Shown: piece by piece, positions 1 through 8,690 of the stretch
Position numbering within the stretch: position 1 is the stretch's first letter
Layout of the letters: each line of letters starts with the position of its first letter
Assembly: GCA_910579325.1 (NCBI GenBank)
Contig: CAJTTU010000058.1
Location: forward strand, 1-22,080
Reading direction: 5' to 3'
DNA: 22,080 bases
Source of the DNA: an uncultured Lachnospiraceae bacterium
GTDB lineage: Bacteria > Bacillota > Clostridia > Lachnospirales > Lachnospiraceae
Notes under the pieces: model-generated
Told to the model about the DNA's origin: nothing
The model's database searches: none
Seen by the model: only the letters and a program-made list of their open reading frames with translations
Made by a program: the position numbers and the translations under genes

Positions 1-76
1 GCTTAAACTCAATTATTGTCGAACAGAAACAAGGAAAAAGAATTTATATTATGCGGTGAAGGAGGAATTGGGCGTT

Positions 77-697
77 ATGGTTAATTATTTTCCCGATTGG
101 AATGGAAATGCGAAAAAGGAAACATTAAATAGATTAAAAGGGATCTATGAAAATGTGGATCAACTGTTTGACGATCGTTTTAAAGATAATAAGGCCAGCC
201 AAAATGAAGCTTTCTTTAAAAATCTTCTTCAGGATATAGATAAGATGGCTGCCAGTCAGAAGAATGACGATTTAAGAAAGAATGATGAGCTGAGAAAAAT
301 GTTTTGTCTTGCCAGGGGGAATGTTCTTTTGAGAATGGGGCAGGACCAGGGCGAGAATTTTCAGGGGCCATTAGGCTGTTATCAACGGGCAGGCGCTGTG
401 TTGGAGCAGGAATATGAGCCGGATGAAAAGGACTGTTTAAATTTGATGATCCAGCTTAATCTGGGGAAATATTTTCAGTGTCTGGGCCAGCATAATCAGA
501 GAAGCGACTATTTAAGGGCTTTGGATGAGTTTGAGGCTGTACAGGAAAAAATTGAGAAAAAAGAAATATTTTCGCCTCAGAACGGTATCTGTACCGTCTG
601 CAAGCGGCAAAAGAATGTTTTCTGGATGTGGTGGGGATGCTTCTCGGTATGCAGGAAAGCCCGTATATTCAAATTCCCAGTCTGGATCAATATCTGA
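77..697 (+). CDS. N-terminal fragment of frameshifted TPR/DUF2971 protein
   Basis: This frame encodes the first part of a large alpha-helical repeat protein and ends prematurely. I chose ATG 77 because an AGGAGGA ribosome site at 60-66 lies 10 bases before it. An in-frame GTG at 56 has no comparable site. The first ~160 residues are helical, charged and TPR-like, for example the stretch around LNLGKYFQCLGQHNQRSDYL. After about nt 560 the residues become Cys/Trp-rich (ICTVCKRQKNVFWMWWGC), which is not typical of the rest. The natural continuation lies in the next reading frame (see 628-3420). Adding one A to the A6 run at 557-562 gives one continuous ORF of about 1,114 codons from 77 to 3420. 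No function can be assigned to this part alone. Confidence 0.6.
   Translation: MVNYFPDWNGNAKKETLNRLKGIYENVDQLFDDRFKDNKASQNEAFFKNLLQDIDKMAASQKNDDLRKNDELRKMFCLARGNVLLRMGQDQGENFQGPLGCYQRAGAVLEQEYEPDEKDCLNLMIQLNLGKYFQCLGQHNQRSDYLRALDEFEAVQEKIEKKEIFSPQNGICTVCKRQKNVFWMWWGCFSVCRKARIFKFPVWINI
557..562 (+). other. Frameshift site (A6 homopolymer)
   Basis: The coding frame must switch between the TGA at 553-555, which closes the downstream frame, and the loss of sensible protein in the upstream frame. The A6 run at 557-562 lies exactly there. Restoring a seventh A gives the continuous reading EKKRNIFASERYLYRLQ. An earlier A6 run at 546-551 cannot be the site, because an extra A there brings the 553 TGA in frame. 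The shift could be a mutation, a sequencing error or a short phase-variable tract; the sequence alone cannot decide. Confidence 0.65.
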
Positions 698-3420
698 GGG
701 GACATCAAAAACCCGAGATCTGTAAAAAATTGAGAGGCGACAGCGCGCTGTATGAAAGGTATCTGCTTCATGCATTGGTCCAGCTGAGCATTGCCTATCA
801 GAAAAGCAGGGATTATGGGATCGCTCAGGAGATCTGTGCGGCGGTATTACGTATTCAGCGTGATAATGTTGACGCCGCCAATAATCTGGGCATATGCTTA
901 AGAAAACAGAGAATTGAAAAGTCTTTATTAGAGAAATTGGTCAGTGATTTAGAAGATGCGGGAATGGAAAAAGACAAAGCATATGCAAAGGTGCGCCGGT
1001 ATCTAAATGTTCCGGAGTCCAAAAATGCAACTGGGGACCCGATATATGTAGATATGTCCTATACTGAGATATTTGCTGTTTTAAAGGGTAAAGGGAATCG
1101 TTTTGCCATTTTGCAGAAAATAAAATGCGATATGTACGATGAAAGTTCGAGTGCGGAGACTCTTCGAAAGATAGAAAAAGAGATTGGTACACGACTGAAA
1201 AAGAATCCTGCTGATCAGGAGGTACGCCTGTTGCAAGGGATTTATCTGGCTAAATTCAGAAAGATAGAGAATGCGCGGGAAGTGCTTCATGCCCTGTATA
1301 AGCAATATCCCCATATGGCAAAAGGCTCATTGGGCTTGAAAGCATATTACAATGTGGCAGGAACTTTGCTTTATCTGAGAAATTTTTATGAGGCGAAAAA
1401 ATATTTTGAGAAGATTATAAAAGAATGTAAAAAAGATGACAGCCGGAAGGATGATAAAAGGCCGGAGAGAGAGAATAATGAACTGTCGGAGACGGAGAAG
1501 GAAATTTGCCTGCCGAAGCTTCCCCAGGGGGATTTGCTGGCAGAGATTGATCTGGGGTGGTGTCTGATGAACCTTGGGGATTATAAAGGCGCCAAAAAGT
1601 GTTATTTTGAGATTCTAAAGAAGTACAGGGATATGCCGGACAGGCTCGGTCAGTCAAACGAGATGAAAATAAAAAATAATCTTGCAGAGTGCTGTCTGCA
1701 TATGGCGGATGGGTGCGGACAGGCTCAGACGGTTGTCCCGGATTCGGGGGAGAACAGGGAAACTTTGTTGGAGGAAGCGCGGAGAAACCTGGATGAAGTG
1801 CTGGAAAAGGAACCAAAGAATGCAGTTGCGTACCGGCATTATGGATATTACTATAAATTGCTTAGCCAAAATGATCCAAAATATTTAGAAGAGTCATTGA
1901 ACCATTTTGATTTAGCCGAAACCAGCCAGACCGACGATATACTCGCCCATTCAGGATGGGTATCGGCAGCAGTGCCTTTGCGGATAGAGAACAGAGCTGA
2001 AATGGAAGGTGAAAAAAGGGAGAAGCTGATCCGCCGGGTGGAGAATAAATTGAAATATTCTTCCGGTACTTATTCCATTAAAGCTTGTGCAAAGCTTGCG
2101 TCTTTTGTTCTCTTACTGGAGGAGGATTACCGTAAAAAAGTTTATACCGAAGAAAAACTGAAGACCATGTACCGCTCCCTGGCCAGAATCCGTTTGGGAC
2201 AGGATGAAGAAGGGTATGGGCTGTTCCGGCATCTGTTGGAAAATGACACATTTCGGGGACTGGAGGCCGTAAAACGGGGAGAGCTTCTGACAGCGTTATA
2301 CCGTCTGTATGAGCAGACGACCCGAATTAAGGAAATATGCAGATTTCAGCCTGACGTAAAAAAATCGGATGCAGATTTTTCCCTGCCGGTCCACTATACG
2401 AAAATAAATACATTGAAAAAATTGCTGCCGATAGATTTGGAGCAGACCGGCAGGCTGCGCCTCTGGAATACTGTTTATATGAATGATTCCTTTGAGGGAG
2501 AATGTTTTATCGATATGATGAGGCAGGCAAGGAAAAAAAGGCTTAAGCAGGAAAAGGGGCTGCAAAAGAAAAATGAGACGAAACAGGATGAAAAGGTAAA
2601 AAAAGAAATGGAAAAAGAGACGGATAATGAAACGAAAAAAAGGCTGGCCTGGTATTTTCCCCATTTGGATGAATATGGACAGGATAAAGATCTGCTGAAC
2701 CCGGTCAATGAAAATGTCTATGTATCCAGTTTCTCCCAAAATAAGAATGCAATCCATATGTGGATACCTTACGGAGATAATGCCAAAGGCTGCGCGGTAG
2801 TTTTTGCCGATGAGTTTTTTGATATTCGCAAGACAAAAGATACGCTGACAGATGTTTCTACATATTCCGGCCAGGAATATCCTCTGTATAAAATACAGTA
2901 TCTGGATGAAAAGAAATGGAGAGAGTGGAAAAAGAATAAAGAATCAATTTGGGAGTCCACTGACGTGGAAAATGATAAAATAGGAATAATCCTGGAGATT
3001 ATGGAGGGAATCTGGGATATTTTGGATGACCTGGAATGCAGGATGAGAGCAAAAGGAGCGCTGGGTTTAGAATGGAAAACCCTTGACAGGGAACAGAAAA
3101 ACAATGAAGGGCAGGAAGAAACCAAGATGATACGGAGCTTTGTTTCCGATTGTCTGAATGAAGTGCGCTTTTTGATTAAGAGCGCGGAATATCAGTATGA
3201 GGATGAAGTGCGTATGCAGTATTGTTCTTATGAGCCAGAGATTCAGATGGAGGGGTTTGATGTGCCCAGGCTTTATGTGGAGGTAGACAGGGATATTCGT
3301 ATCCGGGAGGTAAAGCTTGGCCCTAAAATTGATGAGCCTCAGGTAAATGAAATTGTTTCCTGGCTGACAAAAACAAAAAAGGTAGAACGGATTACCCGAT
3401 CAGGACGGCATTATAAATAA
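628..3420 (+). CDS. TPR-repeat protein with C-terminal DUF2971-like domain (downstream part of frameshifted gene)
   Basis: This is the main body of the broken gene that starts at 77. The nominal start (GTG 628) has no ribosome site, and the frame is already open and protein-like from 556, so it was probably not translated independently. Residues ~45-460 hold several TPR-like helical pairs, for example around LSIAYQKSRDYGIAQEICAA, LGWCLMNLGDYKGAKKCYFE and the YRHYGYYYKL region. From nt ~2380 to the end is a DUF2971-like domain. It starts with the HYTKINTLKKLL and MNDSFEGE motifs, continues with VYVSSFSQNKNAIHMWIPYG and GCAVVF, and ends with a YEDEVRMQY and LYVEV...IREVKLGP block. A highly charged Lys/Glu insert (nt ~2520-2640) splits the domain. 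DUF2971 has no firmly established activity and is common in accessory and defence neighbourhoods. The gene is either a pseudogene or carries a sequencing error. Confidence 0.7.
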   Translation: MVGMLLGMQESPYIQIPSLDQYLRGHQKPEICKKLRGDSALYERYLLHALVQLSIAYQKSRDYGIAQEICAAVLRIQRDNVDAANNLGICLRKQRIEKSLLEKLVSDLEDAGMEKDKAYAKVRRYLNVPESKNATGDPIYVDMSYTEIFAVLKGKGNRFAILQKIKCDMYDESSSAETLRKIEKEIGTRLKKNPADQEVRLLQGIYLAKFRKIENAREVLHALYKQYPHMAKGSLGLKAYYNVAGTLLYLRNFYEAKKYFEKIIKECKKDDSRKDDKRPERENNELSETEKEICLPKLPQGDLLAEIDLGWCLMNLGDYKGAKKCYFEILKKYRDMPDRLGQSNEMKIKNNLAECCLHMADGCGQAQTVVPDSGENRETLLEEARRNLDEVLEKEPKNAVAYRHYGYYYKLLSQNDPKYLEESLNHFDLAETSQTDDILAHSGWVSAAVPLRIENRAEMEGEKREKLIRRVENKLKYSSGTYSIKACAKLASFVLLLEEDYRKKVYTEEKLKTMYRSLARIRLGQDEEGYGLFRHLLENDTFRGLEAVKRGELLTALYRLYEQTTRIKEICRFQPDVKKSDADFSLPVHYTKINTLKKLLPIDLEQTGRLRLWNTVYMNDSFEGECFIDMMRQARKKRLKQEKGLQKKNETKQDEKVKKEMEKETDNETKKRLAWYFPHLDEYGQDKDLLNPVNENVYVSSFSQNKNAIHMWIPYGDNAKGCAVVFADEFFDIRKTKDTLTDVSTYSGQEYPLYKIQYLDEKKWREWKKNKESIWESTDVENDKIGIILEIMEGIWDILDDLECRMRAKGALGLEWKTLDREQKNNEGQEETKMIRSFVSDCLNEVRFLIKSAEYQYEDEVRMQYCSYEPEIQMEGFDVPRLYVEVDRDIRIREVKLGPKIDEPQVNEIVSWLTKTKKVERITRSGRHYK

Positions 3421-3467
3421 AAAATTCCGGTTATTCCGGAGAAGGATTCCGGGATAACCAGAATTTT
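3421..3467. terminator. Bidirectional terminator between convergent genes
   Basis: Bases 3421-3439 pair with 3449-3467 in a 19-bp stem with one mismatch and one wobble; the loop is 3440-3448. The plus strand is followed by a short T run. On the minus strand the stem is followed by six Ts, the complement of A 3419-3424. The hairpin sits directly after the stop of the TPR/DUF2971 gene and about 95 bases past the stop of the oppositely transcribed YfhO gene, so it can serve both. Confidence 0.7.
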
Positions 3468-3560
3468 ATATCTAAGAGTATCCTGTAAAATGTACCAGAC
3501 AGAAGGCGTATTTACACAGCAATCTGTTTTGTCACATACGATGTCTGTATGATGATGCGA

Positions 3561-6116
3561 TTATTGGGTTTCCGTCCGCTTTTTATTGGGACGAATCAGC
3601 CGTTCGCCAAGGAGAATCAGGCAGATAATAATAACGGTTGAGGACGACAGCAAAAGTCCCAGATTCCGTCCGGGCGCGTGATATTCCAGATGAATTTCGT
3701 GGCGGCCTGCCGTAAGGGGAACGCTGATCAGCGCGTTGGCGAATATCCGGATTTCCTGTTCTTCACCGTCCACTGTCAGAATCCAGCCGTTGTCATAGGG
3801 GATGGAGGTAAATAAAAGACCGTCCTCCTGGGCATTGACAACGCCGTTTAACATGGTGTCGGAATAAGAAGTAACCTGTAAAGGCTGCTGGCCTAAAATC
3901 TGGGTCATGGCATTCAGATTGTCATATCGGAAGATGTAAGCGGATGCCATCAGAGAGGTATCCTGTTCGGTAGTCAGCCGGATGGTTTCCTCCGGACCGC
4001 ACCAGCCCAGATCCAGCAGAAAACCACGATCTACATGACTCCAGTTTTCCGTACGTTCTCCCATAATGCCGTCCACATCCTCCACCTGGCTGTTGTCTAT
4101 CCGTACGAAGATATGCCCGGCTTCCTCCGGGTGAATCTCACAGGCGCTGCCGTTGGTGTTGACATCGGCGATCGGGTCCAGCAGATTTCCTGTCCCCGCA
4201 CTGTGGATGGAAAAGGAATTCTGGGCCACTACAGGGTTCGTATTTGCCGGTTCCCATTGTTCGTTCATATCCGCGGGCACCATAAAGCCTATGGGAAGCG
4301 GGTATTGGTTTTGATACAGGAAAGCGCCGTTTTCCTCTTTGTAGAGCAGCAGGCCCTCCTGTTCTTCTAACGGTTCGGAGGAGAGCATATATCTGATGTC
4401 AAAGAGGGAACGGATAAAAGGCGTCATGCCTGTGACCGCATAGGCGTTCATGGAACCTTCCAGTCCCAGCGCCTCATAAAAATCTGTCAGAGCCGCATTG
4501 GCCGTCGAGGAAAAAATGGAGGCGGACGGGTATCCTACCCAGGCACCGTCGTTTTTGGAGCGCCGCTCGGCTTTTTCGAACCGGTAAAAGCCGGGGTCCT
4601 GCGTCCGGGCATGGTTTACCAGCTGCCGGAATTCCCGGGTGTGTTTCAGATAAGTGCTGCGTGTGGTGGTAGTGATGCTGGTACAGGCCGTATTGGCCGT
4701 CGTCTCCACCACGGCCAGACAGAGCATAAAGACCACGGCGGAAAGTCCCGTAATTCTGCGGTCCTGATACAGCCAGACGATTATCATATACAGACCGCAC
4801 AGAAGCAGGGCAATGTAGAAAACATAAAAGGGTATTTCTTCACTGTCAATCAGCTTCTGGGCCAGCAGGATAAAAACAGCCGCTCCGGCGAAGGAGCCGG
4901 TGAGCCATGCCGGCTTGCAGTCCTTAAGCTCCCGTACGCCCTCATAGCACATGGAGAGCAGCAGGGCGATATACAGGAAGGACTGGCGGCAGGGCAGGCT
5001 GTTGGGGTAGTGAAAGCCATGCCAGATATAGTTGGGGATATTGGTGGAAAAGGAAAACAGCATAAAGAGGATCAACGCCATTTTTGCAGCTTTCTCTTTC
5101 CATGGAATCCGGTTGTTGATCAGATACACGGGAAAAGCGACCATTGCCGCTGTTCCGCAGTAAATATTAGGCCAGTGATCCAGCCCGATCTCGGTGTCTA
5201 CCAGAGCCATATGGCGGGCCAGCATATCAAAGATGGAGAAGTAGGATTTCCATTCCTTCGGAAAGCTGAAATCGCCGGAGGCCGTCAGACTTAAGGCCAT
5301 CACCTCAGGGATGACCAGACAGGCGGCCAGCCCGCCGGCCAGCAGAGAGTAGAGGCAGAAATCTACGAAGATGCGCAGATAGGAAGGCCGGACAAAACGG
5401 GCTGTGGTCTCTCCGTCCTCCTCATTGAAATATTCGATCCGGGAAGCGGGGAGAGAAACTACCAGCACGATAAAATACAGGACGCAGAACATGCATACCA
5501 TGATGGCGATATAGTAGTTGCTTAAAATGCACAGCCCCAGGCTGAGGCAGTACAGCCAGCAGCGGTGTTCCTTTACCAGAAGCTCCAGTCCCAGAAGAAT
5601 CAGAGGCGTCACCATAATGCAGTCGGTCCACATAATGTTCCAGTTGTAAGCGGCAAAATAGCCGGACAATGCGAAAAATATGGCGAAAAAGGTGGTAAAG
5701 TAGTCCTTTTTGCCAGATTTGCGGCTCAGGTATAATGCAAAAAACAGGCCGGTCAGGCCAGTTTTGAATACTACCATATAAGAGAGAAATTCGATGACGT
5801 AGTTCAGCGGACACAAAAGGATCAGCCAGTTAAAGGGACTGGCCAGATAATATCCGTACAGGGACAGAAAATTTGTGCCGAGGCCCACATCCCAGGTATA
5901 GGAAAAGCTGCCGCCATCCGCAAGCTTCTGCTTCATGGCAGAGAGGAACGGCGCGTATTGATGATACAGGTCTACCCGCAGGAAGCTGTTATCCCCGAAG
6001 GGGAAGATGGCATTGCCGGCAAATACCATGATCAGCACCAGGACAGGCAGGACAAAGGCCAGGATCAGGTGCATGTTTTCCTGCATTTGCTGACGATTGA
6101 AAAAATGTTTTTTCAT
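3561..6116 (-). CDS. YfhO-family membrane glycosyltransferase
   Basis: This 851-aa polytopic membrane protein matches the YfhO family. It has an N-terminal hydrophobic segment, then the FPFGDNSFLRVDLYHQY loop and the TWDVGLGTNFL motif after the first helix. About a dozen hydrophobic segments follow up to residue ~480, then a large extracytoplasmic domain. The C-terminus carries the typical PYDNGWILTVDGEE and AGRHEIHLEYHAPG motifs before a last membrane helix. In Bacillus subtilis, YfhO is proposed to transfer a lipid-linked GlcNAc, made by CsbB and flipped by GtcA, onto lipoteichoic acid. Here the gene is last in an operon with exactly those partner types. The sugar and acceptor in this organism are inferred. 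The ATG has only a weak upstream ribosome site (AAAGG ~20 bases away). Confidence 0.88.
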   Translation of the reverse strand: MKKHFFNRQQMQENMHLILAFVLPVLVLIMVFAGNAIFPFGDNSFLRVDLYHQYAPFLSAMKQKLADGGSFSYTWDVGLGTNFLSLYGYYLASPFNWLILLCPLNYVIEFLSYMVVFKTGLTGLFFALYLSRKSGKKDYFTTFFAIFFALSGYFAAYNWNIMWTDCIMVTPLILLGLELLVKEHRCWLYCLSLGLCILSNYYIAIMVCMFCVLYFIVLVVSLPASRIEYFNEEDGETTARFVRPSYLRIFVDFCLYSLLAGGLAACLVIPEVMALSLTASGDFSFPKEWKSYFSIFDMLARHMALVDTEIGLDHWPNIYCGTAAMVAFPVYLINNRIPWKEKAAKMALILFMLFSFSTNIPNYIWHGFHYPNSLPCRQSFLYIALLLSMCYEGVRELKDCKPAWLTGSFAGAAVFILLAQKLIDSEEIPFYVFYIALLLCGLYMIIVWLYQDRRITGLSAVVFMLCLAVVETTANTACTSITTTTRSTYLKHTREFRQLVNHARTQDPGFYRFEKAERRSKNDGAWVGYPSASIFSSTANAALTDFYEALGLEGSMNAYAVTGMTPFIRSLFDIRYMLSSEPLEEQEGLLLYKEENGAFLYQNQYPLPIGFMVPADMNEQWEPANTNPVVAQNSFSIHSAGTGNLLDPIADVNTNGSACEIHPEEAGHIFVRIDNSQVEDVDGIMGERTENWSHVDRGFLLDLGWCGPEETIRLTTEQDTSLMASAYIFRYDNLNAMTQILGQQPLQVTSYSDTMLNGVVNAQEDGLLFTSIPYDNGWILTVDGEEQEIRIFANALISVPLTAGRHEIHLEYHAPGRNLGLLLSSSTVIIICLILLGERLIRPNKKRTETQ

Positions 6117-6183
6117 AATTGCTGCTGATGATTCATACCTTTCTATTATATTTTATATTTTTTGAAATGAGAAATTTTGCATA

Positions 6184-6594
6184 TCATTTATCTTTAAAAA
6201 TAAACAGCTTGCTGGCCACATAATTCATCACTACCACAAAGAAGTTGGACAGAATTTTTGCCAGATCCTCGTTCATGTAGAAGTAGCTTACGGTGATCAG
6301 CATAAAGGCCATGTCGAAGGCCAGGGATAAAAGCCGGCAGGAGATAAAAGCTACGAATTCCTTTCGGACGATGGCGCTCTCCCAGCTTTTTGACTGGAAC
6401 ACGTACAGCTTGTTCACCACAAAGGCAAAGATCACGGCCACCACCCAGGCGATGACGTTGGAAATCAGATACTGAATGCCGATCAGGTTACAGCCCTTGA
6501 ACACGACAATGTTCAGGATCGTGGTCAGAACGCCGGCAATCAGATAGGTAATGGTTTCCCGGTTTAACAGTTTTTTCATCAGTGATTCTAGCAT
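6184..6594 (-). CDS. GtrA-family membrane protein (putative polyprenyl-P-sugar flippase)
   Basis: This 136-aa protein has four hydrophobic segments (about residues 13-33, 41-62, 83-104 and 111-130) and ends in a basic tail, the usual size and topology of GtrA/GtcA. Typical motifs are YLIAGVLTTILNIVVF near the start, a conserved VNKLYVF after helix 2, and NYVASKLFIFK at the end. GtrA-like proteins are thought to flip undecaprenyl-phosphate-linked sugars across the membrane. The start ATG follows an AGAGGTG site at short spacing. It lies between the GT2 gene (92-base gap) and the YfhO gene (67-base gap), all on the minus strand. Confidence 0.88.
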   Translation of the reverse strand: MLESLMKKLLNRETITYLIAGVLTTILNIVVFKGCNLIGIQYLISNVIAWVVAVIFAFVVNKLYVFQSKSWESAIVRKEFVAFISCRLLSLAFDMAFMLITVSYFYMNEDLAKILSNFFVVVMNYVASKLFIFKDK

Positions 6595-6686
6595 GTTACA
6601 CCTCTTGTAATGTTTTTATTTACATAGTATATGGCAAAGTATATTTTGTTCTGTCATAATATCCTGTTTGGAGTTAAAACGCGCGG

Positions 6687-7622
6687 TCAGTTATCGTTCA
6701 GGTTTGACTGTTTTAAAATATAGATCGGCCGGTTTTTGGCTTCCATGTACATGTGAGCAATATATTCACCGACAATTCCCAGAGAGAGCTCGATAATCCC
6801 TCCTAGAAACAAAACGGCGCACAGTGTGGTCACGTAGCCGGGGACATCAATACCGAACAGCAGCGTCTGGGTCAGGGTAATCAGGATGTAGATGAAAGCG
6901 CCCAGAGAGATGACAACGCCCATCAGGGAAACCAGCCGCAGCGGAACGATGGAAAAAGAGGTGATTCCATCTAAAGCATAGCGGAACAGTCCCCAGAAGC
7001 TCCACTTGCTGGTGCCGACGGTGCGCTCAACGTTCTCGTAAGGATACCATTTGGTTTCAAATCCGACCCAGGCAAAAATGCCTTTGGAAAACCGCTCCAC
7101 CTCAGACAGCTTTAAGATGGCATCCACCATCTGCCGGGTCATAATCCGGAAGTCCACGGCGCCGTAAGCCATCTTTACATTGGTCATGCGATTGCTCAGA
7201 TGGTAGAACATCCGGGAGAAAAAGCTGCGGATGGGCGCCTCGCCTTTCCGGGAGCTTCTGCTGGCGGCGCAGCAGTCGTAGCCTTCTTCAATGCCTTTCA
7301 TCATCTTTGGGATCATGGCCGGAGGATGCTGCAGGTCTGCGTCCATAATAATAACCAAGTCGCTTCGGGAGGCGGACAGTCCCGCGTACATGGCGGCTTC
7401 CTTCCCAAAATTCCGGGAGAAGGACAGGTATTTCACATGGGAGTCGGCGGCAGCCAGCCGTTTCATGACCGTCAGGGTCTTGTCAGAACTGCCGTCATCT
7501 ATTAAAATATAGGTAAAAGCATAGTCAGCCATTCCATTCAGGATTTTTTGGGTTTCCTGGTAGAACAGGGCCAGTCCTTCTTCTTCATTGTAACAGGGGA
7601 CAATAATATCTACAGATGCCAT
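6687..7622 (-). CDS. GT2 glycosyltransferase, GtrB/CsbB/DPM1-like
   Basis: This family-2 glycosyltransferase is predicted to charge undecaprenyl phosphate with a sugar on the cytoplasmic face. The catalytic domain opens with VDIIVPCYNEEEG, has LIDDGSSDKT at ~40-49 and the nucleotide-sugar DxD motif (D94-A-D96 in IIMDADLQHPP). Two C-terminal membrane helices (about residues 225-258 and 262-290) are typical of GtrB/CsbB proteins. I set the start at ATG 7622 (311 aa) because an AGGAG/GAGGAA site precedes it. An extension to 7691 would add 23 atypical residues and run into the promoter. First gene of the three-gene surface-glycosylation operon. Confidence 0.9.
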   Translation of the reverse strand: MASVDIIVPCYNEEEGLALFYQETQKILNGMADYAFTYILIDDGSSDKTLTVMKRLAAADSHVKYLSFSRNFGKEAAMYAGLSASRSDLVIIMDADLQHPPAMIPKMMKGIEEGYDCCAASRSSRKGEAPIRSFFSRMFYHLSNRMTNVKMAYGAVDFRIMTRQMVDAILKLSEVERFSKGIFAWVGFETKWYPYENVERTVGTSKWSFWGLFRYALDGITSFSIVPLRLVSLMGVVISLGAFIYILITLTQTLLFGIDVPGYVTTLCAVLFLGGIIELSLGIVGEYIAHMYMEAKNRPIYILKQSNLNDN

Positions 7623-7656
7623 AAAGTTCCTCTTCTCCTTTTTGCAATCACTTCCT

Positions 7657-7685
7657 ATTCTAGTACAGCGAAAGAAAAATGTAAA
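7657..7685 (-). promoter_or_regulatory. Sigma-A-type promoter for the glycosylation operon
   Basis: On the minus strand, TTTACA (7685-7680) and TAGAAT (7662-7657) are separated by exactly 17 bases. Each hexamer differs from consensus at one position. It lies 35 bases upstream of the GT2 start and would drive all three minus-strand genes. Confidence 0.65.
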
Positions 7686-7696
7686 TGCCATTATTT

Positions 7697-7726
7697 TTGA
7701 AATTAATAAGAAAATTGTTCTAAATT
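7697..7726 (+). promoter_or_regulatory. Possible weak sigma-A promoter for the SSB-like gene
   Basis: TTGAAA (7697-7702) and TAAATT (7721-7726) are 18 bases apart, upstream of the plus-strand SSB-like gene and just beyond the divergent minus-strand promoter. The -10 match is only 4 of 6, so this is tentative. Confidence 0.3.
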
Positions 7727-7793
7727 CGAAGATCGGGGCATAAATATGTTAATGAGTAAACAGAATACACAATGGGCGAGGAGGAAAATACCA

Positions 7794-8420
7794 GTGTCAG
7801 AGAAAGTAATAGAAAACAACAAGGTATGTGTAATTGGCGAGATTGTGGGAACCTTTACGTTTAGCCATGAGGTATTTGGGGAAGGGTTTTACCTGACAGA
7901 ACTGTCGGTCAGACGCCTCAGCGATCAGGTGGATGTGATTCCTTTGCTGATCTCGGAACGGCTGATCGATGTTGCGGGGGACTACAGGGGACAGACCATA
8001 CAGGTAAACGGTCAGTTCCGTTCCTATAATCGCCATGAAGGTACGAAAAATCGTCTGATTCTCTCCGTATTTGTCAGGGAAGTGGAGTTTATAGAAGAAT
8101 TTACCGACTATACCAAGACCAATCAGATTTTTCTGGACGGTTTTGTGTGCAAGGCTCCGGTTTACCGGAAGACGCCGCTGGGAAGAGAAATTGCGGATCT
8201 TCTGGTGGCGGTGAACCGGCCTTATGGAAAATCAGATTACATACCCTGTATTGCCTGGGGACGGAACGCCCGGTATGCCACCGGCTTTGAGGTGGGCGGC
8301 CGCATTCGGATCTGGGGACGGGTTCAGAGCAGAGAATACACGAAGCGGATCGGGGAGGAGGAGAGTGAGAGAAGGGTCGCCTACGAGGTGTCCGTGAGCA
8401 AACTGGAATGCGTGGAATAG
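7794..8420 (+). CDS. SSB-like protein with two tandem OB-folds
   Basis: This protein of about 208 aa looks like two single-stranded-DNA-binding OB-folds in series. The first (about residues 8-100) has the CVIGEIVGTF and GQTIQVNGQFRSYN strands. The second (about 115-205) has the more canonical SSB pattern: FLDGFVCKAPVYRKTPLGRE, then DYIPCIAWGRNAR and GGRIRIWGRVQSREY. I chose GTG 7794 because GAGGAGGA sits nine bases before it. An ATG at 7746 is in frame but has no good site and would add 16 residues (224 aa). It lacks the acidic C-terminal tip of replication SSBs, so a replication role is not certain. It is transcribed divergently from the glycosylation operon. Confidence 0.65.
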   Translation: MSEKVIENNKVCVIGEIVGTFTFSHEVFGEGFYLTELSVRRLSDQVDVIPLLISERLIDVAGDYRGQTIQVNGQFRSYNRHEGTKNRLILSVFVREVEFIEEFTDYTKTNQIFLDGFVCKAPVYRKTPLGREIADLLVAVNRPYGKSDYIPCIAWGRNARYATGFEVGGRIRIWGRVQSREYTKRIGEEESERRVAYEVSVSKLECVE

Positions 8421-8439
8421 CAGAGATCACCATTATATA

Positions 8440-8496
8440 AGAACACATTTGGCTTCGGAGGGAGAATGCAGCGGAATGGCCGCCGTGTTCTCTTTT
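8440..8496 (+). terminator. Probable terminator after the SSB-like gene
   Basis: AGAACAC (8440-8446) pairs with GTGTTCT (8485-8491), followed by CTTTT. A nested GCGG/CCGC hairpin (8471-8483) lies inside the large loop. The long loop makes it less classical than the other terminators here. Confidence 0.4.
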
Positions 8497-8642
8497 CGTA
8501 TCCTGACTCAGTACCGCTCCTGCCTTCCCGGGTACTAAAACCGGCAGAGAAAATCCTGCCTGTCTTGCCGCCGGAATTTCCTCCGGGCACCTGTCCGGGC
8601 ATACGCTGTGCGGCGGGATAAGGATTGTATGCGATAAAGAGG

Positions 8643-8671
8643 TTGAATTGTGAATAGTGATATAGTATAGT
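8643..8671 (+). promoter_or_regulatory. Sigma-A-type promoter for the DUF6514 gene
   Basis: TTGAAT (8643-8648) and TATAGT (8666-8671) are 17 bases apart. Transcription would start near 8678 and produce a leader containing the hairpin at 8691-8720. Confidence 0.5.
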
Positions 8672-8690
8672 AATTAGGACAGAAAGGAAA

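Noticed and set aside
557..562. Classical programmed -1 ribosomal frameshift at the A6 run
   Set aside because: The zero-frame codons are GAG AAA AAA GAA, so the P-site tRNA would have to re-pair on GAA. This is not the usual A-AAA-AAG slippery heptamer, and no clear downstream stimulatory structure was noticed. Mutation or sequencing error is simpler.
4611..5294. 227-codon plus-strand ORF inside the YfhO gene
   Set aside because: Reverse-strand shadow of the YfhO-family membrane protein, without a ribosome site or a recognisable domain.
6118..6141. Seven-codon upstream ORF overlapping the YfhO start (minus strand)
   Set aside because: Its ATG sits only one base after the AAAGG site, too close for initiation. 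It is short enough to arise by chance.
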